NCBI GenBank assembly: GCA_023249275.1
Contig: JAHFCV010000098.1
Span: forward strand, 1 to 8,955
Source: Candidatus Methanoperedens sp.
Lineage (GTDB): Archaea; Halobacteriota; Methanosarcinia; Methanosarcinales; Methanoperedenaceae
DNA: 8,955 nucleotides
Reading direction: 5' to 3'
Below, piece after piece: positions 1-6,696 of this stretch (position 1 is the stretch's first letter; every line of letters starts with the position of its first letter). The translations under genes and the position numbers were made by a program. The notes under the pieces are model-generated. The model made no database searches and was not told where the DNA came from. It saw nothing but the letters and a program-made list of their open reading frames with translations.

Positions 1-382
1 CTTTAGAATATTTCCAGGTTCCGACAATGGTAGATGTGCCACTATTTCTTGTGTAGGTTACCTGTTGAGAAATAAGAGACAGTTGCAGCGTGTTTCCTGA
101 AACAGCAAATGTGAATTGTGTATTGGCTGCCGCAGGAAAAGCATAGTTGAGTGTGAGGATATTTTCTTGTATTGTGTACGTTCCATTAAAAACACCAAGT
201 TGCGTGTTTTTTCCGGAGAACCGCCCATCCTCGTAAAAAGTCATGGTTCCTTGAGGATTTTGCCATGTTCCGGCAATAGTAGCAGTGGCGAATGCACTGC
301 CTGCCAGCAACAGGATTGCAAGCAGTGTAGCTCCGGATGCTATTCTTAAAAGATACGTTTTGTTATTGTAATTTGATACCAT
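1..382 (-). CDS. Secreted lipocalin-like/beta-rich repeat protein, C-terminus cut by the window edge
   Basis: Reading the minus strand from the ATG at 382 gives 127 codons with no stop, so the gene continues past base 1. Residues 1-32 look like a secretion signal: a charged start (NNKTYLLR), a hydrophobic core (about 18-28) and an AFA cleavage site after residue 32. The mature part begins with TIAGTW (35-40), then GTMTFYEDGRFSG (45-57), NGTYTI and LTLNY, a pattern typical of short lipocalin-like beta-barrel domains. At 118-123 the motif returns as TIVGTW, so a second copy of an about 83-residue repeat seems to begin just before the edge. A GAGG Shine-Dalgarno-like site lies 8 bases before the ATG and supports this start. 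Its function is unknown. I infer an extracellular or S-layer-associated protein. There is one sequon, NGT, at residue 66. Confidence 0.75.
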   Translation of the reverse strand, partial: MVSNYNNKTYLLRIASGATLLAILLLAGSAFATATIAGTWQNPQGTMTFYEDGRFSGKNTQLGVFNGTYTIQENILTLNYAFPAAANTQFTFAVSGNTLQLSLISQQVTYTRNSGTSTIVGTWKYSK

Positions 383-390
383 TTGCAAAA

Positions 391-394
391 CCTC
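391..394 (-). promoter_or_regulatory. Shine-Dalgarno-like site of the secreted repeat protein gene
   Basis: On the minus strand GAGG is followed by TTTTGCAA and then the ATG at 382. It helps fix that start. AT-rich TATA-like boxes lie further upstream (around 395-404 and 437-446). The farther one would give a short leader that contains this site. Confidence 0.5.
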
Positions 395-451
395 GTTTTA
401 TAATATGTTTTCGAATATTATCGTTTTAGTGTTGGTATAATTAATATAAAA

Positions 452-1270
452 TTAATCAAATTTGAAGTCCATCTTGCCAAGGTCTACTTTATCCATAGTC
501 CATTTGTAATAATTAAGATGCACAAATAGCCCTACAGCTATCAAAAGGTAACTCAATATGTATATCGAATCAAGGAATGTTCCGGTGTGAAATTCGGCGC
601 TCAATTCCTGGTGGGATATCTCGGTGAGTATCTCGTAAACATAGTCCCCTATTGTGCTGATTATTATTCCAATAATCACGATGGTAAACGTGATGCTTTC
701 CTTGTTTTCCTTTTTCGATTGCTTCCTGTACAGGAAAAGTATGGGCAAAAGCATAAGGACGACAGCATTGTCTATTATGCGGAAGAGTATCTTGGTCAGC
801 ACATCAACATTGAACTCTATCTGGTAATGCAAAATGAAAAAGAAGATTGTATAATTACCGAGAACGAACGTTAAAATTATAACAAGCCACTCTTTTTTAT
901 CTATCTCCGTAAAATCTGTAATCTTTAATATGTTTATGCAGGACATAATCAGGAGAACGTAGGCTATACCTGCTATGATAAGAGAAAGATAGGGAAGAGT
1001 GCCGAATATGCTGTATAAAATAGCCCAGAATCGCTCGATATTTACTAAAAATAAGAGAAATATAAACGGCGCAAGATATAAAAACACTTTCCTGAGTTCC
1101 CTTTCATAGCTAAAAGCCACCTTAATGGAAAGCAAAAATGCTATAAAAAGGGCTAAGAGCATTATGTTGACCGCGTAAATCCCTGCAACGCCCCTTGGCA
1201 AAAGTAAAGTAATGAATGACAGCATAAAAATCACGGGAAATGCATATTTCAAAAATAATCGGGGATTCAT
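452..1270 (-). CDS. Eight-helix membrane protein resembling an isolated sensor-kinase input domain
   Basis: This 272-residue protein is strongly hydrophobic, with about eight likely membrane helices (roughly 8-25, 31-49, 61-77, 90-111, 127-148, 160-180, 193-214, 232-251). The last two helices carry a recognisable pattern: IGDYVYEIL (207-215), a short loop, then FLDSIYILSYLLIAVGL (232-248). Similar GDxxY ... DxxxxxxY..xxxG arrangements occur in multi-helix sensory domains at the N-termini of histidine kinases and GGDEF proteins. Here the chain ends about 20 residues after the last helix, with no HAMP, PAS, kinase or cyclase domain. It may be a stand-alone sensor, a broken kinase, or simply an unrelated archaeal membrane protein. 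Its ATG lies 15 bases after the toxin stop codon and has no clear Shine-Dalgarno, so it may be read from the toxin-antitoxin transcript. I do not recognise a named family. Confidence 0.75.
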   Translation of the reverse strand: MNPRLFLKYAFPVIFMLSFITLLLPRGVAGIYAVNIMLLALFIAFLLSIKVAFSYERELRKVFLYLAPFIFLLFLVNIERFWAILYSIFGTLPYLSLIIAGIAYVLLIMSCINILKITDFTEIDKKEWLVIILTFVLGNYTIFFFILHYQIEFNVDVLTKILFRIIDNAVVLMLLPILFLYRKQSKKENKESITFTIVIIGIIISTIGDYVYEILTEISHQELSAEFHTGTFLDSIYILSYLLIAVGLFVHLNYYKWTMDKVDLGKMDFKFD

Positions 1271-1285
1271 AGTTGAATAATTAAA

Positions 1286-1555
1286 TTATAATTTGTAAGT
1301 CTTCTCGTTTCTTATATCAATTTTGAGTACATATATTTCCTTCCTATCCCATTCTATTTTATAAATAATCCTATACTTTCCTATTCTCAGTCTGTAGGTA
1401 TCCTCAGCGCCCTCTATCTTTTTTATACCGTACTCATTTATCGGGATCGGAGATGACTTCAGGAAAATAAGAGCCTTTTTAGATTTTTGTACGGTTCGCG
1501 CATCAAATTTTTTCAATGATTTTAAAGCGATATTGCTCAGAAAAACTTCAAACAT
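1286..1555 (-). CDS. RelE/ParE-superfamily toxin
   Basis: This 89-residue protein has the size and fold pattern of RelE-type toxins: MFEVFLSNIALKSLKKF at the start (strand, then helix), a second helix (21-33), and the diagnostic strand pair YRLRIGKYRIIYKI (54-67). It ends with VLKIDIRNEKTYK, matching the C-terminal xxIxxRxxxYK of the family. Known family members cleave ribosome-bound mRNA, and a cognate antitoxin blocks the active site. Arg57, Lys60, Arg62 and the C-terminal Arg82 and Tyr87 are candidate functional residues by position. Its start overlaps the antitoxin stop by 8 bases (ATGTTTGA), a standard coupling arrangement for toxin-antitoxin pairs. The gene appears intact. Confidence 0.88.
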   Translation of the reverse strand: MFEVFLSNIALKSLKKFDARTVQKSKKALIFLKSSPIPINEYGIKKIEGAEDTYRLRIGKYRIIYKIEWDRKEIYVLKIDIRNEKTYKL

Positions 1556-1742
1556 TCAATTCCTCAAGGGCATCTTGAAGCCTTGTTTTCTCACCCTTTT
1601 TCATTTTAGCTTCTATTAGATGCAATTCTTCGCTCTCCTTGCTGGAAATCTTTTCTTCAGGAATTAGGGCGCTCCTTATAATATCCATTTCCCGTCTCAG
1701 CAATTTTATTTCGGAATATATAGTTTTCAGAGAGACCGTCAT
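1548..1742 (-). CDS. Antitoxin partner of the RelE-like toxin
   Basis: The small protein is 64 residues if started at the ATG at 1742. An in-frame ATG at 1760 would add six residues, but GGAG at 1751-1748 sits at Shine-Dalgarno distance only from the 1742 start, and the homologue-like sequence begins MTVSLKTIY. The protein is highly charged and helical: LKTIYSEIKLLRREMDIIRSAL is a likely N-terminal helix used for dimerisation, and the E/K-rich tail would wrap around the toxin. It matches the short archaeal antitoxins found just upstream of RelE toxins. It has no clear helix-turn-helix or ribbon-helix-helix DNA-binding domain, so autoregulation is uncertain. The call rests mainly on size, charge and the 8-base overlap with the toxin gene. 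Confidence 0.78.
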   Translation of the reverse strand: MTVSLKTIYSEIKLLRREMDIIRSALIPEEKISSKESEELHLIEAKMKKGEKTRLQDALEELNV

Positions 1743-1938
1743 AATTTCTCCAATGAACATAATTGTTCTTATGGCTTATAATTTTGCTTACAATCTTGCT
1801 ATAAATCCTGTAATCTTCGTCTGATAATAACGTTGTCTATAAGATATTCTATATTTGCATTAGTTTTAACTGTTGTAGCACCCAATATTCAAGAAGTGTA
1901 TTCACCAAAACAAGGATTGAAACTGGCTAAAAATTCTT
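1743..1938. other. 196-base intergenic stretch between the CPBP protease and antitoxin genes
   Basis: It is AT-rich and holds no full gene. It contains the toxin-antitoxin promoter (1775-1784), an imperfect palindrome TATAAGATATTCTATA at 1838-1853 (12 of 16 positions symmetric), a 28-codon open stretch on the minus strand (1885-1799, from a TTG), and a CRISPR-repeat-like end ACAAGGATTGAAAC at 1910-1923. The last of these forms an inverted repeat with the end of the protease gene. Confidence 0.6.
1748..1784 (-). promoter_or_regulatory. Promoter and ribosome-binding site of the toxin-antitoxin genes
   Basis: On the minus strand a TATA-like box AAATTATAAG lies at 1784-1775. Transcription starting about 25 bases downstream would begin near 1757-1760, leaving a short leader that carries GGAG (1751-1748) before the ATG at 1742. 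This is why the shorter antitoxin start is preferred. No experimental start site is known. Confidence 0.45.
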
Positions 1939-1943
1939 TCAAT
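1916..1943 (-). terminator. Inverted repeat at the end of the CPBP protease gene, possible transcript end
   Basis: ATTGAAA (1916-1922) and TTTCAAT (1937-1943) are perfect 7-base inverted arms separated by 14 bases, and one arm covers the stop codon of the CPBP gene. The minus strand just after the stop reads GAATTTTTAG, a short T-run of the kind archaeal RNA polymerases stop at. The stem is weak, so this is only a candidate. Confidence 0.3.
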
Positions 1944-2682
1944 TTAAGCTTTTTGCATATTTTTTAATAAATATTATCAATCCAAAGAAAATAACGATAA
2001 ATCCCAGCATTCCTGCCTCCGGTCCAAAGTTGCCGCCGGTCAGTAAATTCCGCACAGTATAACTTATAATCATTATTCCCTGCTGGTTCTCGCTCAAATT
2101 GAACACATAATATTGTAAAAAATTCCAGGCAAAATGGAAGGAAATAGCGGAACCAAGCCCGTAGTTAAGGTATATTATCGAGACAATAGCGCCAATCAAA
2201 CCTATAACTATGAAGGCAATCGCCCCTCTTGAAATATCCAGCCCGTAATAAATGAAAGAAGGAAGATGTATAGCCGAGAACATAAATGATGAGAGGATAA
2301 TCCCTTTCCCGACTCCCATCTCGCTCATCAGGTTTTTAAGAATATAGCCCCGAAAGGAGATCTCTTCACCTGCTGCAACGAGCAACTGGAAGATAAGAAC
2401 CGGGATAAGGAAGTCTGGATTAAAACCAAATCCCTCTATCCGTACCCAGCCTGCGATTATTTCAAGAGAGAACACGGTTCCAATCAAAGCAGCCCCAAAA
2501 AGCAATCCTGGCGCCAACTTTTCGCCCCAGAACAGGCTTTTGCTGCTATAATAAACCACAAGAATGAGGACTATATAGATGATATAAGCTGACAGGGGAA
2601 AATCCGAAACAAAATATAAATTAACAGTAAGTAATCCGACAATCAACAAATACAGTACGAAGCTTTTAATAATAGGTCTCAT
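1939..2682 (-). CDS. CPBP (CAAX protease and bacteriocin-processing/Abi) family intramembrane glutamic protease
   Basis: The protein has 247 residues and about eight membrane helices. It carries the three CPBP motifs in order: EEISFR (Glu106-Glu107-xxx-Arg111), FSAIH (Phe135-xxx-His139) and HFAWN (His183-xxx-Asn187). In characterised family members such as Rce1 the glutamate and histidines form the active site that cleaves peptide bonds within the membrane. All expected catalytic residues are present, so it should be active. Its substrate cannot be told from the sequence. The start overlaps the V4R gene's stop in ATGA (2682-2679), which implies translational coupling. It is the last gene of the minus-strand row that begins with a permease carrying a PrsW protease, so the locus holds two different intramembrane proteases. 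Confidence 0.92.
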   Translation of the reverse strand: MRPIIKSFVLYLLIVGLLTVNLYFVSDFPLSAYIIYIVLILVVYYSSKSLFWGEKLAPGLLFGAALIGTVFSLEIIAGWVRIEGFGFNPDFLIPVLIFQLLVAAGEEISFRGYILKNLMSEMGVGKGIILSSFMFSAIHLPSFIYYGLDISRGAIAFIVIGLIGAIVSIIYLNYGLGSAISFHFAWNFLQYYVFNLSENQQGIMIISYTVRNLLTGGNFGPEAGMLGFIVIFFGLIIFIKKYAKSLN

Positions 2683-3860
2683 ACCACTTCTTGCGATGTA
2701 TCCAGCATAACACGGTCTTTAATGTGAACTTTCATCCGTTTTGTGGGAGCGATTTTCCCGCGTATTTTTGATATCATGAGCAAATTACTTATATCGTCGC
2801 CGCTGATAGCGACATCGAGGTCAAAGACCACATCGCATTTGTTCACAATCATGTTTTCTATATCCTTTCTATGGGTATCCTTGAAAACATATAGATACGA
2901 TATGCTGTGCGTCTTTGATGTGGACTCATGAATCCTGTTCAAAAGCCGTCTTATTTTGTCTTTGTTCTCTATAAGGTCCAAGTAAAATGAGAAGTTATCG
3001 AACATTATCCTGTAATCCCCGCTGGCTTCTAACTGTTTGCCGGATTCTAACTGTTTTAACGTATGCTCGGTAAACAGCGATATTTCGTCATCTTTCCTGA
3101 ATGATGCGGGATTAAAATATATCTCATTTTCGTTGCCCGGACCGACGACAAATCTGCAATTTTTATTCCCGGCTGCCTGACAGTGTGTTTCGTATGCGTA
3201 CATATCGGTTTCAAGGAGGGATGAAAGCAGTCCTGCAAAAAGACCTGCATGGTAGTAGCATATTCCCTCGTTAAAACCGGAAAGTTCATTACATTCGGGG
3301 CAGTCGTTGAAATCTATTACAAATTTTTTGTTATTGGGATTAATTTCAGTAAATTGAAAGTTGCTTTTCTCTTTTGTTTTCAAAAGTTTCGTGAATATTT
3401 TATTGCAAAGGTCGCCCAGGACTTCCTGAACCTTATCTTTTGTCCAGAATTCAAACTTCCAGAGCGTGTCTTTCGGGAGTTTTATGCTCTCAATAAACAG
3501 TTTTGCATCGTTCTTCGCATTTTTATATGAAAGCGCGTATATGTTTTTCTTAAATGTTGTGGGTTGCTGCTCTTTTTCTTCGTGGTTGAATTTGCTGTAA
3601 ATATCCACGAAAGATATGTTTTTTGTATCAAACCCGAGTTCCTTTGCCCCTTGCTCTATATGTTCAGGTTTTCGCTCAGTGGTAAAATAAAGGACTTTCC
3701 CGACCGACGACAACTGGAATATCAGCACCTCAGCCATGGATTTCGGGTTAATCAGGCAGCAGACCATGGAACCGGCGGGAATGCCGCCGCCCATGATACT
3801 ATCCAGAAGTGGTACTCCCGAAGACTTTATACTGATTTTTTCATCTTGCACCTGTTTCAT
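2679..3860 (-). CDS. KaiC/RAD55-like protein with an inserted V4R domain and a degenerate P-loop
   Basis: The protein has 393 residues. Residues 10-90 match the start of KaiC/GvpD/RAD55 ATPases: GVPLLDSIMGGGIPAGSMV, then VLYFTTERKPEHIEQGAKELGF and FVDIYS. Where the Walker A loop (GxxGxGKT) should be there is INPKSMAE (37-44), without the GK[T/S]. Residues about 105-240 form a V4R (4-vinyl reductase) domain with its usual cysteines: CPEC (187, 190), CYYHAGLFAG (Cys201), and ETHCQAAGNKNC (227, 235). V4R domains bind small hydrophobic ligands, often with a metal at the cysteines. The RAD55-like fold resumes after it, with a Walker-B-like RIMFDN (284-289) and the C-terminal KIRGKIAPTKRMKVHIKDRVMLDTS. 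It is therefore probably a ligand- or metal-sensing regulator that has lost normal ATP hydrolysis. It has its own TATA box and overlaps the protease gene by 4 bases. Confidence 0.85.
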   Translation of the reverse strand: MKQVQDEKISIKSSGVPLLDSIMGGGIPAGSMVCCLINPKSMAEVLIFQLSSVGKVLYFTTERKPEHIEQGAKELGFDTKNISFVDIYSKFNHEEKEQQPTTFKKNIYALSYKNAKNDAKLFIESIKLPKDTLWKFEFWTKDKVQEVLGDLCNKIFTKLLKTKEKSNFQFTEINPNNKKFVIDFNDCPECNELSGFNEGICYYHAGLFAGLLSSLLETDMYAYETHCQAAGNKNCRFVVGPGNENEIYFNPASFRKDDEISLFTEHTLKQLESGKQLEASGDYRIMFDNFSFYLDLIENKDKIRRLLNRIHESTSKTHSISYLYVFKDTHRKDIENMIVNKCDVVFDLDVAISGDDISNLLMISKIRGKIAPTKRMKVHIKDRVMLDTSQEVV

Positions 3861-3885
3861 TGCATTGTTATTGACTCTTCGATGG

Positions 3886-3895
3886 TTTATATATT
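3886..3895 (-). promoter_or_regulatory. TATA box for the V4R/KaiC-like gene
   Basis: The 42-base gap after the second permease contains AATATATAAA on the minus strand. It ends about 25 bases before the ATG at 3860, so transcription would start at or next to the start codon and give a nearly leaderless message. No Shine-Dalgarno is seen. The gene could thus be expressed separately from the permease genes as well as by read-through. A short overlapping ATGCAATGA lies immediately before the start. Confidence 0.5.
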
Positions 3896-3902
3896 GTGCT
3901 GG

Positions 3903-4940
3903 TTATGATATTTGAATCCTCTTCAGGTACACGTAAAGAGGAAGCGACAGAGCCGCGTATGCTTCGCTATATACAAGCGTTTCAATGCCTGCTGCTCCGG
4001 ATGATAATCTGGTCACCATATTAAATGGCGAGTCCGCAAAGAGATACCCCACAAGGAACAGCAATATGAGAATAAGGGAATAGATATACTGTGATATTGC
4101 CCGCTCCCTGTATTTAACAGCAACAGCGGCTCCGATAACGACAACAATAACAGCGATTACGCTTGCCAACAACAGGATAATTCCTATATTATAAACCACA
4201 ACGCCGTTTAAACTCACAAGCGCCAGCCACAGGAATACCTGCATGGGGACGATGATAACGGCAGTAAACATCTTGCCGTCCAATATTTCCATGAAAGACA
4301 TGGGTGATACCAGCAGCAAGTCCATTGTTTTTCGTTCAAATTCTTCCGTGAACATATCTATTATCAAGCCGCCTGAAATAAAAACCGGCGTGAAGACCAA
4401 CAGCGGAATAAGTATCCCGTATATGAATTCAAAGTAGGTTGAAGTTTTTTTGGGAATGGAATCTATGTACAGTCTTACAGGTTCAAATCCGATTCTCGGA
4501 CTCCTTACATCCCGGACAAAAGCCTCATACTCTTCAAGAGGTTTTTTGAGTTGCAGCGTAACAAACGTGCCTTTTATATCCGATTTTGGCAGGTAAATCA
4601 CTAACCGGATAATCTCTGTACTTTCCGAGCCTTGAGGCGGAATCACAACAACGGCATCTATCTTGTTTTTATTAAAATCAGAAAGTGCAGAGCTAATATC
4701 CCCATAATAGTAAGGCTTGACATGGCTTTTTTCAATGAATTGTTTTAATTCCCCCTCTCCCACGATACCCACATTCGCCCGCTGGTCGCCATATTTATCC
4801 AGCGCCGAGGGGTCAAAAAATGACGCAAGACCGATAACGAGTAACGAGGAAAAAGAAGCAATCAGCAACTGGACGATAATTGCCAGTACAAGTGTCTTCT
4901 CCTGTAGAAGCGAGCCCATCTCCTTCTTTGCTATAATCAT
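3903..4940 (-). CDS. ABC-2 type (NatB-like) transporter permease
   Basis: The protein has 345 residues from the ATG at 4940. An in-frame ATG at 4991 would add 17 residues and overlap the upstream gene by 47 bases. I prefer 4940 because MIIAKKEMGSLLQEKTLVL lines up with the N-terminus of the upstream permease, and this start lies 4 bases after that gene's stop. The order is typical of ABC-2 exporters: a first helix (16-39), a large extracellular domain (about 41-170), then five or six helices (172-193, 225-249, 252-276, 284-302, about 326-340). Between them is the cytoplasmic coupling segment EEFERKTMDLLLVSPMSF (199-216). That segment is the family signature seen in Na+- and peptide-exporting NatB-type permeases. 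It probably pairs with the fused permease and the ATPase. Confidence 0.9.
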   Translation of the reverse strand: MIIAKKEMGSLLQEKTLVLAIIVQLLIASFSSLLVIGLASFFDPSALDKYGDQRANVGIVGEGELKQFIEKSHVKPYYYGDISSALSDFNKNKIDAVVVIPPQGSESTEIIRLVIYLPKSDIKGTFVTLQLKKPLEEYEAFVRDVRSPRIGFEPVRLYIDSIPKKTSTYFEFIYGILIPLLVFTPVFISGGLIIDMFTEEFERKTMDLLLVSPMSFMEILDGKMFTAVIIVPMQVFLWLALVSLNGVVVYNIGIILLLASVIAVIVVVIGAAVAVKYRERAISQYIYSLILILLFLVGYLFADSPFNMVTRLSSGAAGIETLVYSEAYAALSLPLYVYLKRIQIS

Positions 4941-4944
4941 GGTT

Positions 4945-6696
4945 TTACCCAAAAATAACCCCCCTGACAAGGTAAAGATTATATGCCGCATGAATTACCG
5001 TGGCGAAAATAACGGAAAGGAGGTAATTTCCGGTTCGTTTTAAACTCAATGAAGCGACAGTGGCAGAAGTGACATGCAATAGTAAGGGATATATTAGAAG
5101 ACCGATGCCCATCACCGACCCGAAGGCTGAGCCTGCGATACTGGCGATGACCAGAAGCAGCAGAAGTTTTTCACCTGCGAAAAATCCTGCGCCGGATAGA
5201 ATCCCGAATTTCAAGGCATTGGCCGCTGTAGCCGGGTATATTTTCCTTGAAAAAACAGTATAAATTCCTGCTGATTTGACCACTTCCTCGATGAATGCGG
5301 CAAGCAGGATAAAAACCAGTATTCCCAGTCGGATAGGAACATTGAACAGCAGGACTATCAGCATCAACTGGAGCGAAAATACGAGTGGCAGAAGGGCAAT
5401 ACTTAAAAAGAAAACCGGTATTGGCATACGGTTTATGAATTCCTGGACAGAATCCAGCAATTTACTTCTAATCGGCTTCTGGGTGAAGAGGTCTTCTTCC
5501 CGGTAAATAAAAATACCGAACATGAAAATCAAAAGTGAAACAAGATAGAGCGGCGTTGTTGAGAACAGGTATTCGCTTACAGAAACGGTTTCGTTTTCAA
5601 GAAGCTTTACTACGAGAGTGATGGGCGAGATGATGCTTATGGCGTGGATATTGGCAAACATGGCTGGAAGGAAAATATAACCTGAAAGAAAAACCGACAG
5701 GAAAATAAGCACAAACGTAAGTTCCTTGAAGCTGCGGGCAATTATCGCTCCCGTGAAGGCGGTTGAAAGAAAAATTAAGGCAACCGGCAATAACATCAAA
5801 ACTATCCACATGCTTCCCCCGATATTAACAGCAATAACTGCTACCAGAACAAGCGTAATTAAAAGATAGGGGAGAAACTTACCGAGAACTATCTCATAGG
5901 GTTTCACGGGTGATACAAGCAAAAGTTCGCCTTTTCGCTTCACCCGTTCTTCCATTATGCTTGATGAAAAAAACTGCGCTATAAAATATATGGGGAAGAT
6001 AAAAATGAAACTCAGGACAACTGATTTAAAAGGAATGGGGGGATTGAAATGCGATGGCGTTGCAAGAGCCTGCTCATTTATGGTAGAACGAGAACCTTTT
6101 TTTAGTTCAGTTACTTCACTGATTGATGGCACTTGTGTTTTTTCGTCAACCGGCGCAATGGTTTTTTCTATGGCAGGAGTTGAAGTCGCTGTTTTCTCTG
6201 AAACTGATCCGATTTCAGGCAGTTTTTCTATTGATAGGGGCTGGAATAACTGCTGTCTTGCTATATTTTTTACAGTTATCCATACGGGAAACGTATTATT
6301 CAAATCATTATATGACAGGAGCCTTGCTTCATCGTATTTATTGATGGCTTTATCCAGGGCATCCATGGCTGAAATCGATTTTTCCGAATTATGATGATAC
6401 AGGTTAGTTCCTATTATCAACAGGTCAAACCCGCCCTGTTCAAACATGCGCCGCGCCTCCGCCTCTTTTGCCGGATATACCACAAATTTGTCGTCAGTCT
6501 GTATGATTGGGACAAGAACAGGGTCGGTGACAACCACTTTGTAGATGTTGTCATTTATGTGAAGACCATGCTGGGAGACAGAAAATGAGATAATCGCAAT
6601 TAAAAAAATGAGCGCAGTTGATAAAACAAGGGTTTTTTTACTGAAACTCAGCCCTGTCCTTTTCAATTCCCATTTTGAGATGGTCAATATGCCCAT
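4945..6696 (-). CDS. ABC-2 permease fused to a PrsW-type intramembrane metalloprotease
   Basis: This 583-residue protein has two parts. Residues 1-400 are a NatB-like ABC-2 permease: a first helix (22-40), an outside domain (42-220), the coupling motif MEERVKRKGELLLVSPVKPYEI (248-269), then helices to about 397. A Ser/Thr/Glu/Pro-rich linker fills 160-215. Residues about 425-583 are a PrsW domain with its expected motifs: EEVVK (Glu470-Glu471-xx-Lys474), FFAGE (Phe505-xxx-Glu509), His541, and HAAYN (His569-xxx-Asn573). PrsW proteases cleave membrane proteins, as with RsiW in Bacillus. Fusion of a protease to an ABC-2 permease parallels the known ABC-2/CPBP fusions, but uses the related PrsW fold. 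It is the first gene of the minus-strand row. The start is an ATG with no Shine-Dalgarno, so translation is probably leaderless. Confidence 0.88.
   Translation of the reverse strand: MGILTISKWELKRTGLSFSKKTLVLSTALIFLIAIISFSVSQHGLHINDNIYKVVVTDPVLVPIIQTDDKFVVYPAKEAEARRMFEQGGFDLLIIGTNLYHHNSEKSISAMDALDKAINKYDEARLLSYNDLNNTFPVWITVKNIARQQLFQPLSIEKLPEIGSVSEKTATSTPAIEKTIAPVDEKTQVPSISEVTELKKGSRSTINEQALATPSHFNPPIPFKSVVLSFIFIFPIYFIAQFFSSSIMEERVKRKGELLLVSPVKPYEIVLGKFLPYLLITLVLVAVIAVNIGGSMWIVLMLLPVALIFLSTAFTGAIIARSFKELTFVLIFLSVFLSGYIFLPAMFANIHAISIISPITLVVKLLENETVSVSEYLFSTTPLYLVSLLIFMFGIFIYREEDLFTQKPIRSKLLDSVQEFINRMPIPVFFLSIALLPLVFSLQLMLIVLLFNVPIRLGILVFILLAAFIEEVVKSAGIYTVFSRKIYPATAANALKFGILSGAGFFAGEKLLLLLVIASIAGSAFGSVMGIGLLIYPLLLHVTSATVASLSLKRTGNYLLSVIFATVIHAAYNLYLVRGVIFG

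Noticed and set aside
116..349. 77-codon plus-strand cysteine-rich frame
   Set aside because: It is antisense to the secreted repeat protein, whose signal peptide and repeated motif are much stronger evidence.
587..874. 95-codon plus-strand frame inside the membrane protein gene
   Set aside because: It is antisense to the hydrophobic minus-strand gene, with no independent support.
3249..3908. Plus-strand open frames of 93 and 114 codons opposite the V4R gene
   Set aside because: They lie antisense to a gene with clear domain motifs, lack family features and have no supporting start signals.
4941..4991. Longer start for the second permease at 4991
   Set aside because: It would overlap the upstream gene by 47 bases and add residues absent from the paralogous N-terminus; the ATG at 4940 fits both alignment and spacing.
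5957..6394. 145-codon plus-strand open frame opposite the fused permease
   Set aside because: It is the antisense reading of the permease's low-complexity segment and first helices, with no recognisable domain and no promoter of its own.
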